Assembly (NCBI RefSeq): GCF_032399705.1
Contig: NZ_CP135922.1
Span: 3,596,001 to 3,660,000 of the forward strand
DNA: 64,000 nucleotides
Direction of reading: 5' to 3'
From: Paenibacillus sp. BIC5C1
GTDB taxonomy: Bacteria; Bacillota; Bacilli; Paenibacillales; Paenibacillaceae
Made by a program: the position numbers and the translations under genes. The notes beneath the pieces were generated by a model. It worked only from the letters and a program-made list of their open reading frames with translations. It had not been told where the DNA came from and did no database searches. Numbering within the stretch: position 1 is the first letter of the stretch; each line of letters opens with the position of its first letter. This document shows, one piece after another, positions 35,744 through 45,578 of the stretch.

Positions 35744-38089
35744 TTGCTAAACATTCGATATTTGTGGCAAAAACGTGAAAGCATAATTGTGACCTGGCTT
35801 GTCTCTTACAGTGCTGTTTTAATTGTGCCGATTTTGATCAGTTTGGTTATATACATACAAGCCAATGAGACATTGAAGAGTGAAATCCATCGGGCCAACG
35901 ATTCTTTATTGAAGCAGATGCGATATACGATCGATACTCAAGTTGATCTGATGAAGCGGTTAAACATGGAGATGACATGGAGCCCAAATCTGCAAACGCT
36001 GATGTATTCCAATCAGCCGGCCAAAGAGGCGCCTTATACGGCATACCAACTGGTAAAGGAACTTCGTCTCTATAAAACATCCTACGCATCCATCGATGAA
36101 TTCTACGTCGTGTGGAAAAAAGATCAATCCATTCTCCGTTCAGGTAATATTCGGGATATGCGAACGGCATTTCATACCTTACATAACACAGGTGCCATGT
36201 CTTTCGAAGCGTGGCGGGATCAGATTCTGGGTACAGAGACGAATCAGTTCGTCATACTGCCACATCAGAATGCAGCTCCGGTGGAGTCTTCCATTGCATA
36301 CGTTACCCGTCTGCCTGATGATTTGAATGGTCAGGAGACCGGTACGGTTGTCGTCATGGCGGATACGCGAAGATTTCAGGAAGCGATTGAGAGCATTTCG
36401 GGTTTTAGTGACGCCACGCTGCTGATTCTGAACCAGAATAACGAGATTCTGATGAGCAATCGTCCCGGATCGGAGGAATTGAAGCCATTCATGAATGGTA
36501 ATCAGGTTCAGTTGGATAACGCCAAGGTAGGCAAGTCGGAGATGTTCTACATGGACTCCGCGGTATCCGATCTGAAGTACGCATTGATTATTCCCAGCAG
36601 TCTGTATTGGGAAAAGGCAGTATATGTCCGCAATTTTACGTATATCAGTATCGTGGTGAGTCTCATTAGTGCGGGTGTACTGACCTGGTTCTTCATGCGC
36701 CGGAATTACTCCCCAATCCAACAGCTCGTGGAATCGCTAAAAGACAAAAATTCGCAGAACGAACCTGCTGATCGGAACGAACTTCGGTTTATTCAGAAAG
36801 TCATCATGAACACACGGTCAGAAAAGAACGAGATTGCCCAGCAGCTGCAGAAACATCAGCAGGTGCTGCGCTCCAATATGATTAATCGACTTCTGAAAGG
36901 CAAACAGGATACGCTCGTGCCTTATGAAGATGCATTCCGGTCCTTTCATATGCCGCTGTATTCAAGTGAATTTGCTGTTATCCTATTTGTCATCGAAAAT
37001 GAAGAAAATCTCTATGGAAAGCTGCCAGGTATTGATATCAATGAACGAAACAAATTGATCCATCTCATTATTTCCAATGTGGTTGAAGAACTGGCTTCAG
37101 AGCGTCAGCACGTCGGATATGTAGCAGAAGTTGATGATATGATGGTTTGCCTTGTAAATATGAAAGCGGATTCTTCGGATTGGAACCAGGATCTTCATCA
37201 CATTGCGGCAGAAGCGCAGCGCTTCTTGGAACGCTATGATATGGAACTTACGATTTCCATCAGCGGACGCCATACGTCGTGGATTGGCATTGCCGAAGCA
37301 TACCAGGAAGCAGTCGACGCAATGGAATACAAAATGGTTCTTGGCAAGAAAGGCATCATTACCTATGGGGATGTACGCAGCGATGCGATGGCGGATGACC
37401 CGTTTGGCTACTACTATCCGCTTCAGGTGGAACAGCAGCTCCTTAATTTCATCAAAGCGGGAGATACAGACCAAGCCAGCGCTTATATGAACGAGATTAC
37501 AGAGCGAAATTTTGATAAACCGATTATGTCACTCACACTCGCACGTTGCCTGATTTTTAACCTGGTAGGTACAATGATAAAGGCTATCAATGATCTGGGG
37601 GACAGGGATAACCATACGCTAACCCAATACCCGCATCGGATTGAGGACATTATTGCCGGGGATACCATCCAGGAGATGCAGGAGGCTTTGCAGAATTTGC
37701 TTGAGGAGGTATGTTCCTACGCCGCTGACAAGCGCGCAACGAATGTATCACAAGAACGTGAGGATTCTCTGCGTCATCTCAGTACCCAAGTCACACAGTA
37801 TATTGAGAGCAACTATACAGACGTGAATTTGAACGTCAACGCGATTGGTGAACATTTTGAGCTTAAGGGCAGTTACTTGTCCAAACTCTTCAAGAATCAG
37901 ACTGGTGAGGGTCTGCTGGACTGCATTCATAAGTGCCGTATCCGACAGGCGAAAGAAATGATGGAGCATAAACAAGAATCCATTACCGAAATATCCCGAT
38001 TGGTCGGGTATAACGATGCAGCAACTTTCATCCGGGTATTCAAGAAATATGAAGGCATTACGCCCGGTAAATATAAAGAAATCAGTTAA
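35744..38089 (+). CDS. AraC family regulator with N-terminal transmembrane sensor (YesS-like)
   Basis: A 781-residue protein. Layout: membrane helix at about 13-36, an extracellular sensor part of about 255 residues, a second helix near 295-318, a cytoplasmic middle part, and a C-terminal AraC DNA-binding domain of about 100 residues (SYLSKLFKNQTGEGLLDCI, ISRLVGYNDAATFIRVFKKY, then the closing GITPGKY). It probably senses a sugar or the loaded binding protein outside and activates the flanking transport and enzyme genes (inferred). The start is TTG 35744 or 35741, both fitting GGGTGA at 35731-35736; the frame is open to 35729. It lies between two solute-binding genes. Confidence 0.9.
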   Translation: MLNIRYLWQKRESIIVTWLVSYSAVLIVPILISLVIYIQANETLKSEIHRANDSLLKQMRYTIDTQVDLMKRLNMEMTWSPNLQTLMYSNQPAKEAPYTAYQLVKELRLYKTSYASIDEFYVVWKKDQSILRSGNIRDMRTAFHTLHNTGAMSFEAWRDQILGTETNQFVILPHQNAAPVESSIAYVTRLPDDLNGQETGTVVVMADTRRFQEAIESISGFSDATLLILNQNNEILMSNRPGSEELKPFMNGNQVQLDNAKVGKSEMFYMDSAVSDLKYALIIPSSLYWEKAVYVRNFTYISIVVSLISAGVLTWFFMRRNYSPIQQLVESLKDKNSQNEPADRNELRFIQKVIMNTRSEKNEIAQQLQKHQQVLRSNMINRLLKGKQDTLVPYEDAFRSFHMPLYSSEFAVILFVIENEENLYGKLPGIDINERNKLIHLIISNVVEELASERQHVGYVAEVDDMMVCLVNMKADSSDWNQDLHHIAAEAQRFLERYDMELTISISGRHTSWIGIAEAYQEAVDAMEYKMVLGKKGIITYGDVRSDAMADDPFGYYYPLQVEQQLLNFIKAGDTDQASAYMNEITERNFDKPIMSLTLARCLIFNLVGTMIKAINDLGDRDNHTLTQYPHRIEDIIAGDTIQEMQEALQNLLEEVCSYAADKRATNVSQEREDSLRHLSTQVTQYIESNYTDVNLNVNAIGEHFELKGSYLSKLFKNQTGEGLLDCIHKCRIRQAKEMMEHKQESITEISRLVGYNDAATFIRVFKKYEGITPGKYKEIS

Positions 38090-38112
38090 TTGATTTGAAA
38101 GGAGACCGGAAC

Positions 38113-39762
38113 ATGAACGTAAAGAGGGAGTTGGCATTCATAACAAAGGTGACAGGATTCATCCTGCTGCTTGGCATGCTGACTGCTTGCGATCAGAACG
38201 GGACAGATTCGAATGCCAAGCTGGATGAACGTTCCGGCTCATCAGAGTACCAGACCGTCTCAATTACTTCACCCAATGACGATGGAAAATTAACCTACTG
38301 GGCAGAATTGAATGGCAATGCAGCAAGCATTAAGTCCAGCTTCAATGAAGTTCCTTTTTTTCAGGAGTGGCAGCGGAGAACCGGAGTCAACCTTCAATTC
38401 ATCCGGCCTCCCGCCAATCAGGCCAAAGAAGCGATTAATGTACTGCTTACGTCTGGAGAACTGCCGGATATGATTGAATACGAGTGGAGCAATTATCCCG
38501 GTGGGCCGGAGAAAGCGATCAAAGACGGTTATATTCTGCGATTAAACGATGTTATTAATCAATACGCACCTCATCTAAAACAGTACCTGACCGAGCATCC
38601 AGACATTGATATGCAGATTCGCACAGCGAACGGAAGTTATTACGCGTTTCCTTTTATTCAGGGAGATGATAAGCTGCGAACCTATCAAGGGCCGATTATT
38701 CGGAAGGACTGGCTGGATGAGCTTGGACTTGATGTGCCAACCACGATTGCCGAATGGCATACGATGCTTCAGGCATTTAAGGACAAAAAGGGAGCTGAGG
38801 CCCCGCTTACTTTTCTAGGTGTTCCGAATCCGTTGTTCGGTATTGAAGGTGGCGGTTTTATTGGCGCTTTTGGCATTAAAAAGGGGTTCTACGTGGAAGA
38901 TGGCCAAATTAAGTTTGGGGCACAAGAACCTGAATATAAGGCTTTCCTATCCTTATTTCGTGAATGGTATGCAGAGGGACTCATTGACAAGAATCTGGCT
39001 GCTGTCGATTCGGAGACTCAGGATACAAACATGACCACAGGACGCAGCGGCGCGAGTATCTGGAATGCAGGGGCAGGGATTGGTACATGGCTACCGATCT
39101 TGCAGGAGACGGATTCCCAGGCAAAGCTTGTGCCAGCGCCATATCCTGTCATGAACAAAGGGGATCGCCCGAAATTTGGTCAACTTGCTCCCGCTATCGG
39201 TTCCAGTGGAGTCGCCATATCCAGCAACAGTCACCATGTAGAAGAAGCAGCACGGATGCTGGACTACGGGTATGGGCCTGAGGGACATTTGCTGTTCAAC
39301 TTTGGCATAGAAGGTGTTAGTTTTGAGATGAAGGACGGGTATCCGACGTATACCGAGACTATTTTGAAAAACCCTGATAAGTGGTCGCCGGCACAAGCGC
39401 TTGCGATGTACACCAGAGCGAGTTATTTCGGTCCATTTGTGCAGGATACGCGATATATGGAACAATATTATATTTTGCCGGAACAGAAAGAGGCGGTGCA
39501 GCTATGGTCCAGTACAGATGCTGTTCTCCATCAGGTACCGACCCTGCCCAAAACCGAGAAAGAAAGCACGGAGATGTCAGTCATCATGCAGGAAGTGAAC
39601 AAGGTGGTGGACGAGATGTCGCTTAAAATCATTTTTGGTATTGAGCCGGTGGATGCTTTTGATACGTATGTCGAGCAAATCAAGTCATTACAGATTGATC
39701 GTGCGATTGAGATTCAGCAACAGGCGTTAGAGCGATATAATCGCGCTGTATCCTCTAAATAA
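38113..39762 (+). CDS. second solute-binding lipoprotein, paralogue of the one at 30857
   Basis: A 549-residue lipoprotein with lipobox LTAC (C26). It follows the 30857 product closely along its length: LTYWAELNGN, TSGELPDMIEYEW, YPGGPEKAIKDGYI, FNFGIEGVSFEM and the same closing EIQQQALERYNR. It has no permeases of its own beside it, so it may share the upstream pair and widen the ligand range, or act in sensing with the AraC protein (inferred). AAAGGAGA lies 7 bases before ATG 38113, 23 bases after the regulator stop. Confidence 0.92.
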   Translation: MNVKRELAFITKVTGFILLLGMLTACDQNGTDSNAKLDERSGSSEYQTVSITSPNDDGKLTYWAELNGNAASIKSSFNEVPFFQEWQRRTGVNLQFIRPPANQAKEAINVLLTSGELPDMIEYEWSNYPGGPEKAIKDGYILRLNDVINQYAPHLKQYLTEHPDIDMQIRTANGSYYAFPFIQGDDKLRTYQGPIIRKDWLDELGLDVPTTIAEWHTMLQAFKDKKGAEAPLTFLGVPNPLFGIEGGGFIGAFGIKKGFYVEDGQIKFGAQEPEYKAFLSLFREWYAEGLIDKNLAAVDSETQDTNMTTGRSGASIWNAGAGIGTWLPILQETDSQAKLVPAPYPVMNKGDRPKFGQLAPAIGSSGVAISSNSHHVEEAARMLDYGYGPEGHLLFNFGIEGVSFEMKDGYPTYTETILKNPDKWSPAQALAMYTRASYFGPFVQDTRYMEQYYILPEQKEAVQLWSSTDAVLHQVPTLPKTEKESTEMSVIMQEVNKVVDEMSLKIIFGIEPVDAFDTYVEQIKSLQIDRAIEIQQQALERYNRAVSSK

Positions 39763-39957
39763 ATCCTTATATTGTATAAAATAGGCATTTAAGTGTCGTT
39801 TTTGTTAATGTAATTTCGTTCCCTCGTGCTCTACAATCGGTTATGACATGCTGAGTTGGCATGCACATGACTCTTGCTTGAGCAGGATCGGAGGTGACTA
39901 TAGGGTTTCTTGAAACCGCTCACATACTCTGGAATCCAAAAGGAGGAGAACGAAAGT

Positions 39958-42624
39958 ATGCGTAGAAAGTGGCCTTTTTTAGTGTTGGCATTTACGTTGA
40001 CCGTTGGATTGTCTGTACCTGGAACCCAGGAGGTTCGAGCGTCAGAGGGTGACTCACAGCCATCTATTGATCGTGTCGGTGAGAATCTGTCTCTGGGTAC
40101 GGATGGCAGAAGCAGACTCTATCCAAACGATTGGTATCCAGGATTTAAAGATGAACAGGGAAGGTTTCTGCATGACTTTTCGTATGCCGGTTATCAGCGC
40201 GGGGAAACAGAACTACCTAAAACGCCTAAAAACAAACGTATCGATGTTACCAAATCACCGTACTTTGCTGATCCTTCAGGGAGTCGTGATGCAACGCAGG
40301 CTATTCAAAAGGCAATTGATGCTGCTGTTGCGTTAGATGGGGGTGTCGTGTATCTTCCCAAGGGTACATATCAGGTTAACCCTCAGGACGGCAAAGATTA
40401 TTCACTAAACATTCCTGCAAGTCGTGTGGTCCTGAAAGGTGACGGGATGAACAAGACTCATATCTATAATGCACAGCAAAATATGAAAAACAAGGATATT
40501 ATCCGGATCGGTAACGGAGATTGGAAGAAAACCGGAATTTCCACGAAACTTCGCAAATCGGTTACTGATCCAACCGTCCTGCTACCCGTTGAGGATACGA
40601 GCGGGTTTGCAGTGAATGATTACGTGGTCATTTCATTTGAAACGACGCCAGGTTTCTTACGTGAACTCGGCATGCAAAACAAGTGGTCGTCACGTCTCGG
40701 GAAAGTAGAACCGTTATTCTATCGCCAAATCGTGGGCGTAGATTCAGAGAACAAAACGATTACGTTAGACATTCCGACGCGTTATCCAATGAAGTTGCGC
40801 GATTATATTACGATTAGTCAGACCGCTGATCCGATTGTCGAAGTAGGTTTGGAGGATTTCTCGATCGCCAACATTCAAAATGCGAAATCGGGGCTTGGTG
40901 AAGATGACTTCAAAGTCGTTGGGACTGCTGGATATGAAGCCGATAATGCCAAAGCGGTCAATGTGATTGCAGTGGCCAACAGCTGGATTCGAAATATTAA
41001 CACCTATAAACCAGCCGGCAATTCAGATTATCATCTGTTGTCCAAGGGTATTATTCTGGACCGTACGAAGAACATCACTGTGGATCATGTAACCATGCAG
41101 TACCCGCAGTATCGTGGAGCGAATGGGAATGGTTATTTATATCAATTTATAGGCAATGATAATCTCATTAAGAATAGTAAGGCAATAGGAGCTAGACATA
41201 GCTTCACATATGCCAACTTCTCTGCGAACGGGAATGTCCTGCAAAGTTCGTATTCTGAGAAGCCTTCATTATTGACTGATTTTCATATGTATTTAAGCAT
41301 GGCGAACCTGATCGACAACCTGGTCGTTAACGGGGACGGGATCTCTGCCATTACACGGGATTATGGATCATCCGAAACGAATCGTCATGGGGTGGTAACC
41401 ACTGAAAGTGTGTTCTGGAATACGACCGGACAGGCGGCACACCCTAGTAAATCCGGCGTTATTGTAGAATCAGAACAATTCGGGAATGGATATGTCATTG
41501 GAACAAAAGGAAAGGACACCGGCGTGAACGTCAACATTGTAGGTTCCATACCCGATGCGAATACGCAGCCATTTGATATGGCAGAAGGCATTGGGGAGGG
41601 CGATCGTTTATCCCCACAAAGTTTATATCAGGATCAGAGCAAGAAGCGAATCAAAGATATTCATCTGGGGCTTCAATCCCTGTTGGTGAACGGCGAAGCT
41701 ATCGGGGGTATGCAGTTTTTAAGAACCGATTACGTTCACACTTTGCCTTATGGCACAACCGAAACGCCGATCATCTCTGCAAAAGCTTATGCCAAGGATG
41801 CAAAGGTAAAAATTAAGCAACCGCAACAGACTAATGGAACTGGAGAGATCACTGTATCCTATCGGGGCCACAAACAGAACGTGCGAGTTAAGTTTAAGGT
41901 AGCTGAAACACCCGTACTTCCAGAGAATATCTCCATAAGTCCCAATAAAACAGTACCCGGCTGGAGAGTTGCAGGTAATGCGATCAGCGCAGGCGGAAGC
42001 GGAGAATTATCCTCTTTTCTAACATTAGATAATGGCGAGATCGTAAATATTGCAGAATTGAATGTTCCTGTGACGTACACATCAAGTGATGATACGATCG
42101 GATATACAGAAGGAACTACATTCCATGCAGTAAAAGCGGGAAAGGTCGACATCGTCGTGAGTTGCGTCTTTAATGGAGTAACAGTCGAGGCACGTGAGAA
42201 ATTTGAGGTCAAAGAGCCTATGGCTGAACCGGAAGGACCTTTCGCTGTCATAAGCAAGGTTACGGCAAGTGCAGATGATGGCAATCTGCCGATCCATACA
42301 ATCGATCGTGATCCAGACTCCAGATGGTCTGCAGATGGAAAGGGACAATACCTGCAGTTGGAGCTTGAGCAACAGACTCAAGTAGGGCAGGTAAGCATTC
42401 AATTCTATAATGGACATACACGATCCAATTATTTTGATTTGGAGATATCAACTGATGGTATTAATTACCAAAAAGTGTTAAGTAACGTGGCCAGTCAAAA
42501 ACAGGCGGCTTATGAGACATTTGAATTTGAACCGGCTCAGGCCAAATTCATTCGTTATGTCGGCCAAGGCAACGAATCGAATACCTGGAACAGCATTATT
42601 GAATTTTGGGTGCACGAGAATTAA
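39958..42624 (+). CDS. secreted beta-helix polysaccharide lyase-like enzyme (Pectate_lyase_3 plus F5/8C-type domain)
   Basis: An 888-residue secreted protein. Layout: signal peptide (about 1-29), a pectate-lyase-superfamily right-handed beta-helix from about 90 (DPSGSRDATQAIQKAIDAA, GGVVYLPKGTY) to roughly 540, a beta-rich and Ig-like part, and a C-terminal discoidin-type carbohydrate-binding domain from about 755 (SRWSADGKGQYLQLEL, KFIRYVGQG). The PL family and substrate cannot be fixed. With the GH88 enzyme nearby, a glucuronic-acid-containing polymer is likely (inferred). ATG 39958 is preceded by AAAGGAGGAG. Confidence 0.85.
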   Translation: MRRKWPFLVLAFTLTVGLSVPGTQEVRASEGDSQPSIDRVGENLSLGTDGRSRLYPNDWYPGFKDEQGRFLHDFSYAGYQRGETELPKTPKNKRIDVTKSPYFADPSGSRDATQAIQKAIDAAVALDGGVVYLPKGTYQVNPQDGKDYSLNIPASRVVLKGDGMNKTHIYNAQQNMKNKDIIRIGNGDWKKTGISTKLRKSVTDPTVLLPVEDTSGFAVNDYVVISFETTPGFLRELGMQNKWSSRLGKVEPLFYRQIVGVDSENKTITLDIPTRYPMKLRDYITISQTADPIVEVGLEDFSIANIQNAKSGLGEDDFKVVGTAGYEADNAKAVNVIAVANSWIRNINTYKPAGNSDYHLLSKGIILDRTKNITVDHVTMQYPQYRGANGNGYLYQFIGNDNLIKNSKAIGARHSFTYANFSANGNVLQSSYSEKPSLLTDFHMYLSMANLIDNLVVNGDGISAITRDYGSSETNRHGVVTTESVFWNTTGQAAHPSKSGVIVESEQFGNGYVIGTKGKDTGVNVNIVGSIPDANTQPFDMAEGIGEGDRLSPQSLYQDQSKKRIKDIHLGLQSLLVNGEAIGGMQFLRTDYVHTLPYGTTETPIISAKAYAKDAKVKIKQPQQTNGTGEITVSYRGHKQNVRVKFKVAETPVLPENISISPNKTVPGWRVAGNAISAGGSGELSSFLTLDNGEIVNIAELNVPVTYTSSDDTIGYTEGTTFHAVKAGKVDIVVSCVFNGVTVEAREKFEVKEPMAEPEGPFAVISKVTASADDGNLPIHTIDRDPDSRWSADGKGQYLQLELEQQTQVGQVSIQFYNGHTRSNYFDLEISTDGINYQKVLSNVASQKQAAYETFEFEPAQAKFIRYVGQGNESNTWNSIIEFWVHEN

Positions 42625-42664
42625 AAATGACGTAGTAGGATAAAATCAGAAGAAATTCAGAATC

Positions 42665-42714
42665 AAATATAATATGCGTTCAATATAAAGCTGTAATGGG
42701 CGCATATTATATTT
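42665..42714. terminator. long hairpin after lyase gene
   Basis: AAATATAATATGCG (42665-42678) and CGCATATTATATTT (42701-42714): a perfect 14-base stem with a 22-base loop, ending in TTT. Probable terminator of the lyase gene. Confidence 0.6.
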
Positions 42715-42993
42715 AAGATAACTGAGTTGTGTGATACGACAATTATAATTATGTGCGATCACATATTTATCCATACGAAATTAAAAATATCTCGGGGGTT
42801 ATAAAAAGAAAAAGCCACATTTATCCATGGGATGTAAGTGTAAGTGAGTTGATTATTGAATCATCAGTTAACTGAAGAATGTGTTGTGATGAGGTTCGTA
42901 ACAACTGTTTCACAAAACTCGTATTTTGTACATATGTAATATTGCGTTGTAATAGGTCGGTCGTTCCTTCCGTTCGTTGTTCTAAATCATGAT

Positions 42994-43038
42994 CAATAAA
43001 ATAACCCATGCAATCCTTTACTCCCAGGACTGCATGGG
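42994..43038 (-). terminator. terminator of the BlaR1-like gene
   Basis: CCCATGCAATCCT (43005-43017) pairs with AGGACTGCATGGG (43026-43038) with one mismatch; on the minus strand it is followed by a T-rich tract (complement of 42994-43004). Confidence 0.8.
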
Positions 43039-43072
43039 CTTACTCGCGGAAGAGCAAAGCATGCTTAAAATA

Positions 43073-44935
43073 TTATTTTTGCACCGCTTCTTTCAGAATT
43101 TTGACCTTTTGTTCCTTGGACATATCCCATGTGGTTGAAATGCTGTATTCGAATCCGCCTTCATGCCAAAAAACGTATTTTGGATAGATATGTGCCGGTA
43201 AGTCATCCTCAAAGAAACCTTTTTTCTTGTTTCCTTCTGAGTCTAACATATATTTAGAAATGGCCAGCGTATCGTTCCCGTTCGTATATTCAAGACGGAT
43301 GGTTGCCGCCTCTTTCCAGCTTATCTTTTTCGCGTAGATGGGTTTTCCGCTCTTCTTGCCTTCCGCCCTTATTTCATCAAGGAACCTTCCTTCGGTTGGA
43401 CCTTCAATTCTCGCTTTGGAAAACTTATATCCCTCCGGCAAATTTTTGGGCTGCTTCAGAATGGAACCCTCCAGAGTGGAAGCTTTTTTCAAGTAGTCCT
43501 CGTAAGCAGAGAATCTTTCTACCGCTCCCCAATAACTCAGGTCGAGACCGTTGTTAAGATCCTTATATTTATAATACAGAACGTACATATCACCTGTCTC
43601 TTTACTTAGCTTCTTCACTCTATTGGTCTCATCTTCGATATACTTCTTTTCCTCTGGAGTTAGAGCCTTGGCTGCTGCTTCTGCTTTTTTTCGGGCCTTT
43701 TCCAGTTCTTTCTTATAGAACTCGCGGTCTACATCCCCCTCGGGATAGATCATATCCGGATCATTATTCAAAGCAGCGTTTAAATCCTGTTCCGATTGCA
43801 CGGAAGCCTTTGGTGTTACGCTCCCCGCATCGCTTTCCTTGGCATTAACTAATGTCACGCTGCCAAGCGCGAGAATCATCCCCATCCCCAGAATGGACAG
43901 GCGGTATGATTTTTTATGAAAATGTTTAATCATCGTAAGTCTCCTTTTCATTAGTTTATGCGTGGCGGACAGGCCGGCAAGTCCCGGTTGGCGTTGGTTT
44001 CCTGAAAAATGCTCCAACACATGGATGATCGTTTGTCCGTATGCAATATTTTGCTGCGGGTTCATCCGATTCAAGACACATGCATCGCAGGCCATCTCCT
44101 GGTCCTGTCTTGCTTTATATACGGCTAGCCATAATAACGGATTAAACCAATGGATGATCAGGATGATATGGATCAACCAGTTCACTGCGACGTCCCGCCG
44201 CTTAATATGTGCAAACTCATGCGCGAGAATATATTGAAGTTGATCTTTTTGCAGCGTGATGAGCAGACTGGGCGAAATGACAATCGCTGGCTTGCTAAAA
44301 CCGACCACGGCAGGTCCGGGAATTCGATCGCTGGCCACAAACTGCACTTTTCGCTTTACACCTAATTGTTGTTTCGTCTCGTGAAAAACTGCCAACAGAA
44401 AAGGCGTGTCCATTTTTCGGCTTTCGCGCAGGGCTTGTTTTAATCGAAGCTGGTCGTATACCGTTTTCGCGGCAAGAAGCAGCACGCCCGCAAGCCAAAC
44501 CGACAGCAGCATATTGTTGGAGCCATTCCACCAAAGGCCGCTCTCCTGCACGGGTCCCGATTCAAGGGATGGATCAGGTACTTCTGAAGTTCCACTCACT
44601 TCCGGGCCTGTAAAGCGCTCAATATGAATCGTCGCCTCGCTCATTCTCCCCGCTTCCTTCCAACCCGATGAAGTTTGAGTTTGTTTATGAATACCGGGCG
44701 CTATGGCCTCCAGGGACAAAACATTGTATAGGCTAAGCGAGGATTCCGGGGCCCAAGGGAGCAGCAAACGAATGACCACAGGAAGCCAAAGCCAATATTT
44801 CCATCTGGCTTCAATCTTGTTTCTTAATAGAAATTGCAGGATTAGGACAAGTAGAATCAGGATGGAGACCATGAACGATCCGCGAATTACCCAGCCTAAA
44901 AAAGACAATAAATTTTCATGCAATGTAAGACTCAT
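43073..44935 (-). CDS. BlaR1/MecR1-type M56 sensor protease with a non-penicillin-binding C-terminal domain
   Basis: A 620-residue membrane protein. Seen: N-terminal membrane helices, the M56 zinc protease motif HEFAH (239-243) with the third ligand E280 in RQDQEMACD, a last helix near 345-365, then an extracellular part. In BlaR1 that part is a class D beta-lactamase-like sensor with SxxK. Here residues about 425-620 are a different domain (GDMYVLYYKY, GSILKQPKNLPEGYKF, YPKYVFWHEGGFEYSIS). The same domain makes up the secreted protein encoded at 45579-46319. It presumably senses an extracellular ligand and cleaves the BlaI-like repressor. Its ATG overlaps the repressor stop (TGATG). Confidence 0.9.
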   Translation of the reverse strand: MSLTLHENLLSFLGWVIRGSFMVSILILLVLILQFLLRNKIEARWKYWLWLPVVIRLLLPWAPESSLSLYNVLSLEAIAPGIHKQTQTSSGWKEAGRMSEATIHIERFTGPEVSGTSEVPDPSLESGPVQESGLWWNGSNNMLLSVWLAGVLLLAAKTVYDQLRLKQALRESRKMDTPFLLAVFHETKQQLGVKRKVQFVASDRIPGPAVVGFSKPAIVISPSLLITLQKDQLQYILAHEFAHIKRRDVAVNWLIHIILIIHWFNPLLWLAVYKARQDQEMACDACVLNRMNPQQNIAYGQTIIHVLEHFSGNQRQPGLAGLSATHKLMKRRLTMIKHFHKKSYRLSILGMGMILALGSVTLVNAKESDAGSVTPKASVQSEQDLNAALNNDPDMIYPEGDVDREFYKKELEKARKKAEAAAKALTPEEKKYIEDETNRVKKLSKETGDMYVLYYKYKDLNNGLDLSYWGAVERFSAYEDYLKKASTLEGSILKQPKNLPEGYKFSKARIEGPTEGRFLDEIRAEGKKSGKPIYAKKISWKEAATIRLEYTNGNDTLAISKYMLDSEGNKKKGFFEDDLPAHIYPKYVFWHEGGFEYSISTTWDMSKEQKVKILKEAVQK

Positions 44936-45348
44936 CAGGGCTCTCTCTTTTCTGTTTCCCCGTCTTCTCTGCGGTTTTCGTCAAACAAAGCCTTTAGATC
45001 CTCGATTTCTTGTGCATTCAGTTTTTTATCCTGTAGAAAGTTGGCCAGCATTGGCTTTAAAGCCCCCCCATAAAGTTTTTTCATGAAGGACTTGGTTTCA
45101 GACTGCAGATACTCCTGCTCGCTGATGATCGGATAAAATAGTTGGGTGCGCTTTGAACCCTTTTCCAGTTTCGCACCCGCTGCTTCCTTCTGCACCAGAC
45201 GGCTGAGGAGCGTCCGGGTCGTATTGGGGCTCCACCCCATTCGATCCGTCATTTGTTTTACGACCTCGCTGGAAGGGCAGGACGGATTTATCCATAATAC
45301 GCGCATAATTTCCAGCTCTGCATCCGTAATCGGTGGTATTTGATTCAT
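44935..45348 (-). CDS. BlaI/MecI/CopY family repressor
   Basis: A 137-residue winged-helix repressor. Seen: PPITDAELEIMRVLW at the N-terminus, the recognition region WSPNTTRTLLSRLVQK, and a helical C-terminus for dimerisation and cleavage by the partner protease. ATG 45348 is chosen because GGAGGT lies 9 bases upstream; an in-frame extension to 45402 would run through the operator. The stop codon overlaps the start of the BlaR1-like gene by one base. Two ACTACA-TGTAGT dyads in its own promoter, repeated before the secreted protein gene, are its likely binding sites. Confidence 0.93.
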   Translation of the reverse strand: MNQIPPITDAELEIMRVLWINPSCPSSEVVKQMTDRMGWSPNTTRTLLSRLVQKEAAGAKLEKGSKRTQLFYPIISEQEYLQSETKSFMKKLYGGALKPMLANFLQDKKLNAQEIEDLKALFDENRREDGETEKREP

Positions 45349-45378
45349 GCATGAAACCTCCAAAGTCAATTTACTTAG

Positions 45379-45431
45379 ACTACATATGTAGTTACAATAC
45401 ACATGCTACATTTGTAGTTTAGTAATGTCAA
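45379..45431 (-). promoter_or_regulatory. promoter and two BlaI-type operators of the repressor-sensor operon
   Basis: On the minus strand a perfect TTGACA (45431-45426), 17 bases, TAGCAT (45408-45403). Dyad one CTACATTTGTAG (45406-45417) lies in the spacer and touches the -10; dyad two ACTACATATGTAGT (45379-45392) lies just downstream. This is the BlaI/MecI TACA-TGTA operator type. Confidence 0.88.
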
Positions 45432-45578
45432 CTTGTTTGTCAGAGAGTAATTTCCTCGTTTTTGTTACACGCAAAAATGCTTCGTACCGCTAGTCCGACA
45501 TGATGATCCACAAAAGAAACCCACTGTAATCACATTTTGGAGCACCTGTTCGAGAAAACTTTTAGCTGACGTAAAGTG

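Larger units (their letters stand above)
42625..43072. other. intergenic region between converging lyase and BlaR1-like genes
   Basis: No convincing gene. It holds two hairpins, listed separately at 42665-42714 and 42994-43038; the rest is AT-rich. Confidence 0.5.

Noticed and set aside
36179..36721. 180-codon minus-strand frame opposite the AraC regulator
   Set aside because: Antisense shadow of a clear gene, without a family match.
42821..43009. 62-codon minus-strand open frame between the lyase and the BlaR1-like gene
   Set aside because: It starts inside the terminator stem and has no recognisable features.
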